64,000 nt of DNA from the NCBI RefSeq assembly GCF_019634775.1, contig NZ_JAHCAS010000001.1:1426001-1490000 (forward strand), written 5' to 3'. The notes beneath the pieces are model-generated. The model was given only the letters and a program-made list of their open reading frames with translations, was not told the DNA's origin and made no database searches. Shown here in pieces: positions 16,947 through 26,128 of this stretch. This DNA is from Dokdonella sp. Its GTDB lineage: Bacteria > Pseudomonadota > Gammaproteobacteria > Xanthomonadales > Rhodanobacteraceae. The first letter of the stretch is position 1. Every line of letters starts with the position of its first letter. The position numbers were made by a program, and so were the translations under genes.

Positions 16947-17492
16947 GTGATCGATCCGGACGGTTATCGTCCCAACGTGGGCATCATCCTGATCCGCGAC
17001 GACGGGCGCGTGTTCTGGGCACGGCGCATCTCGCGTGACGGCTGGCAGTTCCCGCAGGGCGGCATGCGCAGCGACGAGACTCCGCTCGAGGCGATGTACC
17101 GCGAACTCGAGGAGGAGGTCGGCCTGCGTCCGGAGCATGTCGAAGTGCTCGGCGCAACGCCGGGCTGGCTGCGTTACCGCCTGCCGAACCGCTTCGTGCG
17201 GCGCAACCACCGGCCGACCTGCGTCGGCCAGAAGCAGGTGTGGTTCCTGCTGCGCTTCGTCGGCGAGGAACGACACCTGCGCCTCGATGCCAACGAGCGC
17301 CCGGAGTTCGACATCTGGCGCTGGGTCGACTTCTGGTATCCGACCCACCACGTGGTGCCGTTCAAGCGCCGCGTCTACGAGCAGGCGCTGCGCCACCTCG
17401 AGCCGCTGGCCGAGGCGCTGTGCAGCCTGTCGCTGTCGGAGCAGCGCCTGGCCCTGGCCGCCGAGGTCGAGGCGGCTGGATCATCTGGTTGA
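16947..17492 (+). CDS. rppH: RNA pyrophosphohydrolase RppH
   Basis: This 181-residue Nudix hydrolase removes pyrophosphate from 5'-triphosphorylated RNA and starts mRNA decay in the cytoplasm. It begins [27 protein letters not shown], and the Nudix box [23 protein letters not shown] has the REL.EE.G core. [19 protein letters not shown] and GQKQVWFLL are family-typical. The GTG at 16947 is chosen over an ATG at 16875 because homologues start at [11 protein letters not shown] and GAGG lies 5 bases upstream. A Fur box overlaps its stop codon. Confidence 0.95.
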   Translation: MIDPDGYRPNVGIILIRDDGRVFWARRISRDGWQFPQGGMRSDETPLEAMYRELEEEVGLRPEHVEVLGATPGWLRYRLPNRFVRRNHRPTCVGQKQVWFLLRFVGEERHLRLDANERPEFDIWRWVDFWYPTHHVVPFKRRVYEQALRHLEPLAEALCSLSLSEQRLALAAEVEAAGSSG

Positions 17493-17504
17493 CAATCATT
17501 CTCA
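17490..17504 (+). promoter_or_regulatory. Fur box upstream of bfd
   Basis: TGACAATCATTCTCA matches the Fur consensus TGANAATNATTNTCA at every specified position. It starts on the TGA stop codon of rppH and lies 39 bases before the bfd ATG. Iron-loaded Fur probably represses bfd here, and perhaps bfr beyond it. Confidence 0.85.
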
Positions 17505-17542
17505 TTTGCAATTCAATGGCGGCGTGCCATCCGGAGCCGCCC

Positions 17543-17749
17543 ATGTACGTCTGCGTCTGCAATGCCGTGACCGACCGCGACATCCACGAAGCCGCCGCCA
17601 GCGGTGTGGAGACGCTGGCCGAGCTGAGCCTGCGCACGGGTTGCTCGGACTGCTGCGGCACCTGTGCCGACCTGGCCGGCGAGATCCTCGCCGAGGCGCG
17701 CGCCAAGCATGTGCGCGTCGTCCCGTTCGGGCTGGCGATCGCCGCCTGA
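17543..17749 (+). CDS. bfd: Bacterioferritin-associated ferredoxin Bfd
   Basis: This 68-residue [2Fe-2S] protein delivers electrons to bacterioferritin to reduce and release stored iron. It begins MYVCVCNAVTDRDIHEAAASG, and the four cluster ligands are the Cys pair in CVC and the pair in CSDCCGTC (CxC...CxxC spacing). The ATG at 17543 has GGAG seven bases upstream. A perfect Fur box lies just before it, and bacterioferritin follows 164 bases downstream on the same strand. Confidence 0.95.
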   Translation: MYVCVCNAVTDRDIHEAAASGVETLAELSLRTGCSDCCGTCADLAGEILAEARAKHVRVVPFGLAIAA

Positions 17750-17913
17750 TGCGTATGCGCCGCGCGCGCGGACTTCCCTCCGGTTTCGTCACGCCGCGCA
17801 CGGCGCGTGCGGAAAATGCGTGCGATTCGCGTTCCCTCGCGCATGGGCCCGTCTCGCTATAGTCGCGCCCCGCTGGATGCCGCGTCGGCGTCCGTTGGCA
17901 CGGAGACAGGGCG

Positions 17914-18384
17914 ATGAAGGGCGATCCCAAAGTCATCGAGATCCTCAACAAGGTGCTCTACAACGAGCTGACCGCGATCAACCAGTATTTCCTGCATTAC
18001 CGCATGTATCGGAACTGGGGTTTCAAGGCGCTCGCGAAACACGAGTACGAGGAGTCGATCGACGAGATGAAGCATGCGGACAGGCTGATCGACCGCATCC
18101 TCTTCCTCGATGGCCTGCCCAATCTGCAACACCTCGGCAAGCTGCTGATCGCCGAGACGCCGATCGAGGCGCTGTCCTGCGACCTGCGCCTCGAACAGGC
18201 TGCGTTGCCCGACCTCAAGGCCGGCATCGCCTTGTGCGAAAGCGTCGGCGACTACGTCAGCCGCGAACTGCTCGAGGACATCCTCGAATCCGAGGAGGAG
18301 CACGTCGACTGGCTGGAAACCCAGCTCGGACTGGTCGACCAGCTCGGCGAGGCGAACTACCTGCAAGCGCAGTTGGGCGACTGA
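17914..18384 (+). CDS. bfr: Bacterioferritin
   Basis: This 156-residue subunit builds a 24-mer iron-storage shell. Di-iron ferroxidase ligands are in canonical positions: E18 (LYNELTA), E51 and H54 ([10 protein letters not shown]), E94 (LRLEQAAL), E127 and H130 (SEEEHVDWL). M52, the axial haem ligand, is present. The length and [19 protein letters not shown] start are typical. It follows bfd, its electron donor, after a 164-base gap that may hold its own promoter. Confidence 0.97.
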   Translation: MKGDPKVIEILNKVLYNELTAINQYFLHYRMYRNWGFKALAKHEYEESIDEMKHADRLIDRILFLDGLPNLQHLGKLLIAETPIEALSCDLRLEQAALPDLKAGIALCESVGDYVSRELLEDILESEEEHVDWLETQLGLVDQLGEANYLQAQLGD

Positions 18385-18571
18385 GGCGGGTTGCGGCATC
18401 GGCACACGCCGCTGCCGAAGCAACGGCGCGGCATCCGCAGCGCATGCCGCGGCCTGCGTTCCGGCCTTTCTCGAACCCAGGGTTTACCCCAGCTCGGGCA
18501 AGCCCCGGCTGGCAGTGTCGTGTCCGGCGCGTAGCCTCGCGTGCATCGTGACCCTGCCAGCGAGGTTCGCC

Positions 18572-20104
18572 ATGTCCTCCATCGAGGCCCGCAGCGCCAC
18601 CAACGATCCAGGCCTGTCCGGCTACTGGAACAATCCGCCCGGCGCGGAACAGTTCGACAAGGCGCTCGACCTCGGGCAGGCCGGCCGCGTCGAACCGACT
18701 TGGCGTGCAGCCACCGACGATGCCACGCTGATCGATGGCAACGCGACGAACGCCGGTGGACGCAGCACGCGGCAGACACCCGATGGCAAGACGATCGCGG
18801 TCGATCCGATCGCCTCCGACCGTGACCTGAGCATCACCCGCGAACGCACGATCGGCGATGCCGGTGGCGGACGCCAGTACGTCACCTCGGACCAGCTCGT
18901 GTTCAGCACGGGTGCCGGCAACGATGAAGTTCGCGTCACGCGCAACGACGACGGCAGCCTTGCCCTCGATGCCAACGGCCAGCGTTACCGGCTGGAACTG
19001 GCCAGTGGCCAGGAGCTCACGATCCGCACCGGCGACGGCAACGATGTGATCGACGTGGCCCCCGACGTCGAGGTCAACATCATCGTCGACGCTGGCGCAG
19101 GCGACGACACCATCCGTACCGGTGCCGGCAACGACCGCGTCGACGGCGGGGCCGGCAACGACACGATCTACACCGGCGCCGGGGACGACTACGTGTTCGG
19201 AAACTCGGGCAACGACCGCATCTCGGCCGGTGCCGGCAACGACGTCGTCTATGGCGGCGATGGCGACGATCGCCTCTATGGCCAGAATGGCAACGATTTC
19301 CTCGATGGCGGCGCCGGCAACGACGTCATCTATGGCGGCGCCGGCAACGACATCCTCTCCGGCGGGCTCGGCGACGACCGCCTCGAAGGTCACAGCGGCG
19401 ACGACCGCATCTACGCAGGTGCCGGCAACGACATCATCAGCAACACCGGAGGCAGCAATGCCGTCTACGCCCAGGTCGGGATCGACCAGGTTTCGGCATC
19501 GCGCGGTGCCACCAACTCGGTCATCAACGTCGACCTGACCGGCACGCCGGGCAGCATCGGCGTGCGCGTGGAAGGTTCGGACGGCTTCCGGCAGCGCATG
19601 GAATCGGACCTCGAATTCCTGCGCTCGTCGCCGAATGGCCGCCTCATGCTCGCCGAGTTCGATGCCGCCGCCGCGCGTGGCAACACGGTGACGATCCGCG
19701 AACTGGCCAATGAGCAGAACGGTTACGCGATGAGCAGCGGCGACGAGATCCGGAACGGTCGCCCCGGGCGTGGCTCGGATGTCGGGATCGCCTACAACCC
19801 CGAGTTCTTCATGTCCGCGTTCCCGGCGCCGGCCGTGGTCCTGTTCCACGAGATGTCGCATGCCTGGAATGGCGTCAACGGCACCTTCCTGCCCGGTGTC
19901 TACAGCGGCAGCGACGTCCGCGATCGCAGCGCCGGCGTGCCCAATGCCGAGCGTCAGGCGGTGGGCCTCGAAACCACCGCGCCGGCCTACGATTTCGATG
20001 GCGATCCATCCACGCCAGCGACCACGCACAACCCGTACGCACTCACCGAGAACGGCCTGCGCAGCGAACTCGGGCTGCCGCTGCGCCTGCACTACGCACT
20101 CTGA
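18572..20104 (+). CDS. RTX-repeat protein with M91-type zinc metallopeptidase domain
   Basis: This 510-residue protein is predicted to be secreted. Residues about 1-160 carry no recognised domain. Residues about 170-300 are calcium-binding RTX nonapeptides (GGAGNDTIY, GGDGDDRLY, GGAGNDVIY and others, about 12 copies). The C-terminal ~170 residues resemble peptidase family M91 (NleD/XopG-like), with the zinc motif HEMSHAWNG and downstream VPNAERQAVGLE. There is no signal peptide; RTX repeats usually mean type I export, but they are internal here rather than at the C-terminus. The ATG at 18572 has CGAGG upstream. A small exported protein follows 146 bases later and could be its partner. Confidence 0.85.
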   Translation: MSSIEARSATNDPGLSGYWNNPPGAEQFDKALDLGQAGRVEPTWRAATDDATLIDGNATNAGGRSTRQTPDGKTIAVDPIASDRDLSITRERTIGDAGGGRQYVTSDQLVFSTGAGNDEVRVTRNDDGSLALDANGQRYRLELASGQELTIRTGDGNDVIDVAPDVEVNIIVDAGAGDDTIRTGAGNDRVDGGAGNDTIYTGAGDDYVFGNSGNDRISAGAGNDVVYGGDGDDRLYGQNGNDFLDGGAGNDVIYGGAGNDILSGGLGDDRLEGHSGDDRIYAGAGNDIISNTGGSNAVYAQVGIDQVSASRGATNSVINVDLTGTPGSIGVRVEGSDGFRQRMESDLEFLRSSPNGRLMLAEFDAAAARGNTVTIRELANEQNGYAMSSGDEIRNGRPGRGSDVGIAYNPEFFMSAFPAPAVVLFHEMSHAWNGVNGTFLPGVYSGSDVRDRSAGVPNAERQAVGLETTAPAYDFDGDPSTPATTHNPYALTENGLRSELGLPLRLHYAL

Positions 20105-20250
20105 GCGGGTGGCGCTCGGCGTCGATCCGTCGGTACGGGCGAAGCGTTCGGCGATCCCGTCCGCGCGACTCGCCACGTGCCGGCGGTGGCCGAGCGAGCC
20201 TTGCGGATGACGAGCGGCCATTGCAGGATTGCGCGGAGCATCCCAGCCCC

Positions 20251-20859
20251 ATGAACCCGATCGACCGCCCATCGTTGCGCGTCCGCCTCGTCGCGGTCCT
20301 GGTCGCCATCTGCCTGTCTGCCGAGGGAGCGTCGATGCCATCCGCCACGACCACATTGCGCATCGAGGGTGTAGAACTCGAGGTCGGCATCCAGGCGGGT
20401 GCATCACCGACCCGGCTCGCGTTCCGCTATCGCCTGCACAATGGCACCGGCGTGGCGCTCGCGGTGTTCGACCGCGGCGACTCGCATGCCGTTGCCACGC
20501 GACGCTTGAAGGCCGGGGCGGTTGCGCCACCAGCGTTCGAGGTCTCCGCTACCGACCTCACCCTGAGTCACGTCGCCGCGGCGCTGGCGGAGCCGACGCC
20601 AACGGTGCCGCGCATCGCGCTGGCCGTGCGTGTCGACGCCGGCGCCACGCTGGACGGGCGCTTCGACTACAGCATCGACGCCGATGTCCGGCGTTTGCGC
20701 TGGTGTCTGGGCACACTGCCGTTCGATGCCGCGACCTTCATTGCCGTGGATGGCAGTGAGCCGCCGGTGTGGCGCGCGCCGCTTGCGGCCGCGCAGACGC
20801 AACGGTTGCTGTGCACGCCGTGGTACCTGGTCGAGGAACGGCGTTTCAGCGCCGATTGA
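20251..20859 (+). CDS. Exported protein of unknown function
   Basis: I do not recognise this 202-residue protein. A basic N-terminus and hydrophobic core (RLVAVLVAICLSAEGAS) form a probable signal peptide, so it should be periplasmic. The mature part is rich in beta-strand patterns: TTTLRIEGVELEVGIQAG, LAFRYRLHNGTGVALAVFDRGD and RIALAVRVDAGATLDGRFDYS, an immunoglobulin-like arrangement. Two Cys in the last third (RWCLGTL, RLLCTPW) could form a disulfide. It lies downstream of the RTX/M91 gene on the same strand and might protect against or accompany it. It converges with the kinase gene six bases away. Confidence 0.6.
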   Translation: MNPIDRPSLRVRLVAVLVAICLSAEGASMPSATTTLRIEGVELEVGIQAGASPTRLAFRYRLHNGTGVALAVFDRGDSHAVATRRLKAGAVAPPAFEVSATDLTLSHVAAALAEPTPTVPRIALAVRVDAGATLDGRFDYSIDADVRRLRWCLGTLPFDAATFIAVDGSEPPVWRAPLAAAQTQRLLCTPWYLVEERRFSAD

Positions 20860-20865
20860 GGCGTT

Positions 20866-23151
20866 TCAGAAGCCCAGCGCGCGGAAGGCTTCGCGGGCCC
20901 GGCCGAACGCATCCTCGATCGCCTGCGCGCTGGCGTCGAGGTCGATCTCGCGGCCTTCGCGGGTGGCCTGCTCGGCTTGGCGCGCCAGTTCGGCGAGCAT
21001 GCGTGCTCCGAGGTTGGCGCTGGAGGACTTGAGTGAGTGCGCGGTCACGCCGAAGGTGTCGACATCGCCGCGCAGCGCCGCGCCACGCAGGGCGCCGATG
21101 AGACGTGGAGCGTCCTCGAGATAGACGCGCACGAGGTCGCCGAATTCGTTGCCCATGACGTCGACCAGCTCGCGAATGACCGCCTCGTCGAGTGCGGTCG
21201 CCGCGTCCTGTGCAGGCGATGCGGATGCCGTCGTCGCGGCGACGGGCGTGGTTGCGGCGGCTGGACCCGGCGCATCGGCCAGCCAACGCGCCAAGGTGCT
21301 TTCGAGCAGGCTGCGGTCGAGGGGCTTGCTGAGGTATTCGTCCATGCCGGCAGCGAGGCACTTCTCGCGGTCACCGGCCATGGCGTTGGCGGTCATGGCG
21401 ATGATCGGCAGACGAGGCAGGCCGTTCGCGGCTTCCGCTTCACGGCGCTGGCGCGTGGCCGTATAGCCGTCCATCACCGGCATCTGGCAGTCCATCAGGA
21501 CGAGGTCGTAGTGTGCGTCGGCCAGGCAGTCGAGTGCGACGCGGCCATTGCCGGCGGTATCGATCTCGAGGCCGGCGAGGCTCAGCAGGCGGCGCGCGAC
21601 CTGCAGGTTGACCGGGTTGTCCTCGACGAGCAGCACGCGTCCGCGCAGGCGTGGCGGCCCGGCGGCAGTCGGTGCCGCCACGGTGGCCGGCAGGTCGAAC
21701 AGTGGCGCCTCGCGCTCGGCAGGCGCGTCGTCGATGCCGAGCAGCTGGTACAGCACGCTGCGCAGTTCGCGCTCATCGAAGCGTGCTCCCAGCGTGCCCG
21801 TGCGCGCAGGGCCGCGCAGATCCTCGATCGCCTCGTCGGAGCCGCAGGCGAGCATGCGCACGTGGTTCAAGGCCGGATCACGCAGCACGTTGCGTGCAAA
21901 TGCGACTGCTGCCTGGCGGATCGTCTCGGCGTCGAGCACGACCAGCTCATAACCCCAGCGTTCATTGTTCGAGCCGGCACGCAGGCGGTTGAGCGCTTCG
22001 GCCGCGAGTGTGATCGGCGTCACGCTGACTCCGAGGTTGCCGAGCAGGCCGCTGCAGCGGCGTACGAAGCCTTCGTCGGGCGAGACCACCAGCGCGCGCA
22101 CGCCATTGAGGTCGCGGCGCACGCGAATGTCGCCGACCGCCTTCAGCAACGGCACGTTGAACCAGAACAGCGAGCCACGGCCCGGCTCCGAGCGCACACC
22201 GATCTTGCCGCCCATGAGGTCGACCAGGCGCTTGCAGATGGTCAGTCCGAGACCGGTGCCACCGTACAGGCGCGTGGTCGAGGCATCGGCCTGCGAGAAC
22301 GGTGCGAACAGCCGGGCGGCGGCTTTCTCGTCGAGACCGATGCCGGTGTCGCGCACGCCGAACACGGTTTCGTAGTGGCTGCGCGACTCGCCGCGCTTGC
22401 CGACCTGGATCGTCACGCTGCCGCGCTCGGTGAACTTGATCGCGTTGCTGACCAGGTTGGTCAGCACCTGGCGCAAGCGTACCGGGTCGCCGCGCACGGC
22501 GAGCCGCACGGAAGGGTCGATGGCGACACTGAGGCGCAAGCCTTTTGCGGTCGCGCTGCCCTCCATCAGCATCGCCACCGAGTCGACCAGTTCCTTGAGA
22601 TTCAGGCCGACGCTTTCGAGTTCGAGCTTGCTGGCTTCGAGCTTGGAGTAGTCGAGGATGTCGTCGACGATGCGCAGCAGTTCGCCGGCCGATTCGCGCG
22701 CGGTCGCGAGGTACTCGCGCTGGTCGGCCTGCAACGGTGTCGAAAGCAGCAGGTCGAGCAGGGGGATGATGCCGTTGAGCGGCGTGCGGATCTCATGGCT
22801 CATCGTGGCGAGGAACTCGCCCTTGGCCATGGTCGCTGCTTCGGCCGCCTGTTTGGCGGCAATGAGGTCGTGCTGCATGGTGCGCAGCGAAGCGAGCTCG
22901 CGCTCGGTTTCGTCCGCAGGCTTGGGGGCAGTCTGTGTCGACGCGATGCCGTGGTTGCCCGCACCGGTCCGGCGCAGGCCGATGCCGGACAGCAGCGCGA
23001 TCAGCAGGCCGGTGCCGCCGACGATCGCCCCGGCCGGCAGGGGCAGCAGGAACGGTGCGGCGAGTGCCGCGGCGAGGGTGATGCCGAACGCCGCCATCGT
23101 TGCCGTGCGCGCGCCGCGCGCGGGTTCGGAGCGGGTCGGCAGTGGAATCAT
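20866..23151 (-). CDS. Hybrid sensor histidine kinase (HK-REC-REC-Hpt)
   Basis: This 761-residue inner-membrane phosphorelay protein resembles BarA/RpfC. Two hydrophobic segments (about residues 20-60) without a large sensor loop are followed by a coiled segment, the H-box [15 protein letters not shown] (His ~119), and ATPase motifs with the N-box [17 protein letters not shown] and GTGLGL. A degenerate receiver-like region follows, then a true receiver with LLVEDNPVN and the phospho-acceptor Asp in [13 protein letters not shown], and a C-terminal Hpt domain with HSLKSSS. The response-regulator/EAL gene lies 12 bases upstream on the same strand, so the two probably form one signalling operon. 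The signal is unknown. Confidence 0.92.
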   Translation of the reverse strand: MIPLPTRSEPARGARTATMAAFGITLAAALAAPFLLPLPAGAIVGGTGLLIALLSGIGLRRTGAGNHGIASTQTAPKPADETERELASLRTMQHDLIAAKQAAEAATMAKGEFLATMSHEIRTPLNGIIPLLDLLLSTPLQADQREYLATARESAGELLRIVDDILDYSKLEASKLELESVGLNLKELVDSVAMLMEGSATAKGLRLSVAIDPSVRLAVRGDPVRLRQVLTNLVSNAIKFTERGSVTIQVGKRGESRSHYETVFGVRDTGIGLDEKAAARLFAPFSQADASTTRLYGGTGLGLTICKRLVDLMGGKIGVRSEPGRGSLFWFNVPLLKAVGDIRVRRDLNGVRALVVSPDEGFVRRCSGLLGNLGVSVTPITLAAEALNRLRAGSNNERWGYELVVLDAETIRQAAVAFARNVLRDPALNHVRMLACGSDEAIEDLRGPARTGTLGARFDERELRSVLYQLLGIDDAPAEREAPLFDLPATVAAPTAAGPPRLRGRVLLVEDNPVNLQVARRLLSLAGLEIDTAGNGRVALDCLADAHYDLVLMDCQMPVMDGYTATRQRREAEAANGLPRLPIIAMTANAMAGDREKCLAAGMDEYLSKPLDRSLLESTLARWLADAPGPAAATTPVAATTASASPAQDAATALDEAVIRELVDVMGNEFGDLVRVYLEDAPRLIGALRGAALRGDVDTFGVTAHSLKSSSANLGARMLAELARQAEQATREGREIDLDASAQAIEDAFGRAREAFRALGF

Positions 23152-23163
23152 GTGCGGCCCGCC

Positions 23164-25416
23164 TCACATCGCCGCGGCGTGGAAGTCGTAGCTCAGGTCG
23201 CGGTCGGCCTGGCGGACGAAATTGCCCTGGATCAGATCGACGCCGTCGGACCACAGCGCCGCGGTGGCGCGCGCATCCTCGACCCGTGGTGCGATCACGC
23301 GGCGCCCGCCGGCATGCGCGAGCTTGACCAGCTCGCGCAGTTCCTTGCGCAGCGCCTCGTCGCCGGCGCGGGCGAAGCGCGCGGTCAGCTTGATGTAGTC
23401 GATCGGCAGGTGGCTGAGCATCTCGTAGCCACGCGCGCCGCCATCGAAACCGGATATCGCCACACCGGTGCCGATCTGCTTCATGGCCAGGGCGAACGCG
23501 ACGGTGTGGGAAAGCGCGGCAAATGCTTCCTCGGCACGCAGTTCGAGGATGAGCTGCGAAGCCGGAACGCGATGCTGTTCGAGCTGCCGGCGCAGCCATT
23601 CGGCGCGGTCGGTTTCGCGCGCGCTGGCCATCGACTGGCTGACGAACAGGCGCACGGCATGGCCCAGGCGCGCCCGTTCGCCGAGCGTGCGGATGCAGTC
23701 ACCGAGCACCCAGCGGTCGATGTCTGCGATCAGGCCGGCGCGCTCGGCGACGGGCACGAGTTCGCCCGCCGCGTAGGTGCGGCCTTCGACAGCGGGCAAG
23801 CGGAGCAGGGCCTGGAAGCGCTCGTCTTCGTCGCCGCGCAGCGACACGATCGGCTGGAACACGATGCGGAAGCCGCCATTGTCGAGGGCCTGACGGAGCG
23901 CCGTGACGGCCACTTCGTCGCTGACGCGATCAGGTACCGCGGGTTCCGGCACGGCCGCAGGTGGCTGGCGCGGTGCGGGTGCGGCCGCGCGGTTCGTCGG
24001 CGTGTCATTGGCAGACGTGGCGCGGAACGGATCGTGCGCGGCCGGGCCGCGCCGGCGCTCGAGCGCGCGCGCGCGGCGCACGCGGCTGCCGACTGCGGCG
24101 ACCAGGTGCTTGGGCGCGATCGGCTTGGACAGGAAGTCGTCGCCACCAGCGCTGAGCGCGGCGAAGTGGCGGTCGGTGTCGTTGTCGCCGGAGAGGAACA
24201 CGATCGGCGTCGATACGAAGGCTTCGCGCTCGCGGATCAGCGCGGTCAGCTCGATGCCGTCGCAGACCGGCATGTGCAGGTCCATCAGGATCAGGTCGGG
24301 ACGGAAGGCATCGAGCTGGTCGAGTACGGCGACTGCCTCGGCGACGATCAGCGTCTGCATGCCGTTCTTGCGCAGGATCGACTCGGCGAACATTGCCTGC
24401 GAGCGGTCGTCCTCGACGATCATGACGCGGTATGGATCCGCTGCGGCCGACTCGCCGAGTTCCTCGATGCGTGCGCTGACGTCGTCGGCACTGGCCGAGT
24501 CCGCCATCAGCGCATCGCAACCGGCACGCATGACACGCAGGCGCGCGGCGAGGTCGGCTGCCGGCGCGATGGTCAGCCAGGTCAGCCGGTGGCTGCTGCG
24601 CGCCCGTGCGGCTTGCACGATCGCGCCGAGCTCGTCGATCGCATCGAGGTTGCGTGTGTGCACGATGACGAGACGGGGCGTGGTGCCGCCGAGGTGGGCC
24701 TTGAGCGTGGCGAGGTCGGCGACCGAGTGCAGCGTGCAGCCCTGCGCGCGCAGTCGGGTTTCGACTTCGACGGCAAGCGGGCTGCCATCACTGAGCTGCA
24801 GGGCGACCTGACGGGCGGGCTCGTCATCGTTCTCGGCACTGGCGGATGCCGGCAGGGCTGCGGCCGCTGCGACTGGCGCATGGGCCGGTTCGACCGCTGG
24901 TGCCGGAGCCGGGTCATTCGCGGGGACCACGCTCGCCGGTACGACTGCTGGCGTTTCGATCGGCTTCGCGCGTGCGGGAAAGCGTTGCCAGTAGTGCGGC
25001 GGTGGCCGCAGCAGCAAGGGGAAACCGTTGTCGTCGTTCGCCGCATAGCCGAACAGGGTGGCTTCGTCGCCCGGCATCGTTGGCGTCGTTTCGCTTGCCT
25101 CTGCGCCGACGAGGGCGGCCAGGATCTCACCGATGCGTGCCGAACTGGCTTCGTCCGGCAGCGCCGGTTGGTCGAGCAGTGGCCACAGGCATTCGGCCAG
25201 TTCGACCAGATGGCGTGCGCCAGCCTCGTCGCCGAGCCGCGCACTGGTGTCGGCGAGCGTCTCGGCATCGCTGGCGAGCAGCCACATGGCGTTGATGTCC
25301 CAGCCGTTCCGGGTGAGTTGCTCGCCGCGCCGGCCCAGTTCGCCGAGCCGCAGTGGCAGTTGCGCGAGCAGCGCCGATCGGCTGGGCTGACGACGGCCGG
25401 CCTGGGCGATGTTCAT
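23164..25416 (-). CDS. Response regulator with degenerate EAL domain
   Basis: In this 750-residue cytoplasmic protein a helical N-terminal region (~1-100) and a receiver-like segment (~210-320) precede a canonical receiver (YRVMIVEDDRSQ, phospho-acceptor Asp in LILMDLHMPVCDG, LSGDND, KPIAP). A C-terminal EAL-fold domain covers about residues 500-745 (IVFQPIVSL, LPIDYIKL, VIAPRVEDA). The signature ExLxR is QALLR, ELTES is ELRAE and the DDFGTG metal site reads SGFDGG, so c-di-GMP hydrolysis is unlikely. It is more likely a ligand-binding or protein-interaction output. It precedes the hybrid kinase gene by 12 bases. Confidence 0.9.
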   Translation of the reverse strand: MNIAQAGRRQPSRSALLAQLPLRLGELGRRGEQLTRNGWDINAMWLLASDAETLADTSARLGDEAGARHLVELAECLWPLLDQPALPDEASSARIGEILAALVGAEASETTPTMPGDEATLFGYAANDDNGFPLLLRPPPHYWQRFPARAKPIETPAVVPASVVPANDPAPAPAVEPAHAPVAAAAALPASASAENDDEPARQVALQLSDGSPLAVEVETRLRAQGCTLHSVADLATLKAHLGGTTPRLVIVHTRNLDAIDELGAIVQAARARSSHRLTWLTIAPAADLAARLRVMRAGCDALMADSASADDVSARIEELGESAAADPYRVMIVEDDRSQAMFAESILRKNGMQTLIVAEAVAVLDQLDAFRPDLILMDLHMPVCDGIELTALIREREAFVSTPIVFLSGDNDTDRHFAALSAGGDDFLSKPIAPKHLVAAVGSRVRRARALERRRGPAAHDPFRATSANDTPTNRAAAPAPRQPPAAVPEPAVPDRVSDEVAVTALRQALDNGGFRIVFQPIVSLRGDEDERFQALLRLPAVEGRTYAAGELVPVAERAGLIADIDRWVLGDCIRTLGERARLGHAVRLFVSQSMASARETDRAEWLRRQLEQHRVPASQLILELRAEEAFAALSHTVAFALAMKQIGTGVAISGFDGGARGYEMLSHLPIDYIKLTARFARAGDEALRKELRELVKLAHAGGRRVIAPRVEDARATAALWSDGVDLIQGNFVRQADRDLSYDFHAAAM

Positions 25417-25516
25417 GCGCTGATCGCCGGGAGTGTGAACGGGGCGCCGGGTCTGGGCTGGCTGGGCTGCATGGGATTACGCCTGCGCTGCGCGGCCGAA
25501 TATACCGTGGCCGCTA

Positions 25517-25948
25517 TCAGAACGGCTTGACCACGACCAGCACGACGATGGCGATGAGCAGCAGCGCCGGTGCTTCGTTGTAGATGCGCAGCCAGCGGCT
25601 CGAGCGCGTGTTGGCGTCGCGCGCGAACACCCGCACGAAGCGGGCGAGGCTGGCGTGGTAGGCGATCAGGGCAACCACGAGCAGCAACTTGAGGTGGAAC
25701 CAGCCGCCCTGGCGCAGCATCTCCGGCGCGTTGGCCAACCACCAGGCGGTCAGGGCAAGACCCGAGGCCAGCGCAAGCGCCCCGCCGATGTGGGTGATGC
25801 CGAGGAGGCGTCGCTCCATCGTCTTCAGGCGTTCGCGCACAACCGGCTCGCCGGCCTCGGTGTGGTAGACGAACAGGCGCGGCAGGTAGAACAGGCCGGC
25901 GAACCAGGTGACGACGAAAACGATATGGAATGCCTTGAGCCACAGCAT
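25517..25948 (-). CDS. hemJ: Protoporphyrinogen oxidase HemJ (CopD/UPF0093 family)
   Basis: This 143-residue inner-membrane protein has four hydrophobic helices. HemJ oxidises protoporphyrinogen IX to protoporphyrin IX late in haem synthesis. The family signature MLWLKAFHIVFVVTWFAGLF..PRLFVYH is complete, including the His in KAFH and the YLPRLFVYH segment. MERRLL.ITHIGG, GGWFHLKLLLV and RIYNEAPALLLI follow in the usual order. The ATG at 25948 gives the usual length; a longer frame upstream is antisense to other genes. It lies next to the signalling operon on the same strand but is probably independent. Confidence 0.92.
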   Translation of the reverse strand: MLWLKAFHIVFVVTWFAGLFYLPRLFVYHTEAGEPVVRERLKTMERRLLGITHIGGALALASGLALTAWWLANAPEMLRQGGWFHLKLLLVVALIAYHASLARFVRVFARDANTRSSRWLRIYNEAPALLLIAIVVLVVVKPF

Positions 25949-26128
25949 GCGATGCACCCCCCGTGCAGGACGGCGAGTATAACGGTCCGCGGAGGTGGAG
26001 CTGGAAACTGGGGAATGGTTGGAGCCGCTCTGCGCTTCGCCCCCCATTCCCCGCGCCCACGCGAGGCGGCTTGACTCTGCCGGCCTGCCGATGGCAATAA
26101 GCCCGTTTGCTTCACCCGGCCGCTCCCC

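Noticed and set aside
19120..19440. Periodic DNA repeats that could be taken for a satellite or CRISPR array
   Set aside because: The 27-base periodicity is the RTX nonapeptide coding repeat; there are no uniform repeats with unique spacers.
18257..20530. Minus-strand 757-codon frame with periodic Val/Ala/Asp repeats
   Set aside because: The apparent repeats mirror the RTX nonapeptides encoded on the plus strand; bfr and the M91 protein explain the DNA.
21037..25530. Very long plus-strand open frame (about 1500 codons)
   Set aside because: It is the antisense shadow of two well-supported signalling genes in high-GC DNA; the translation has no domain and is dominated by Arg, Ala, Gln and His.
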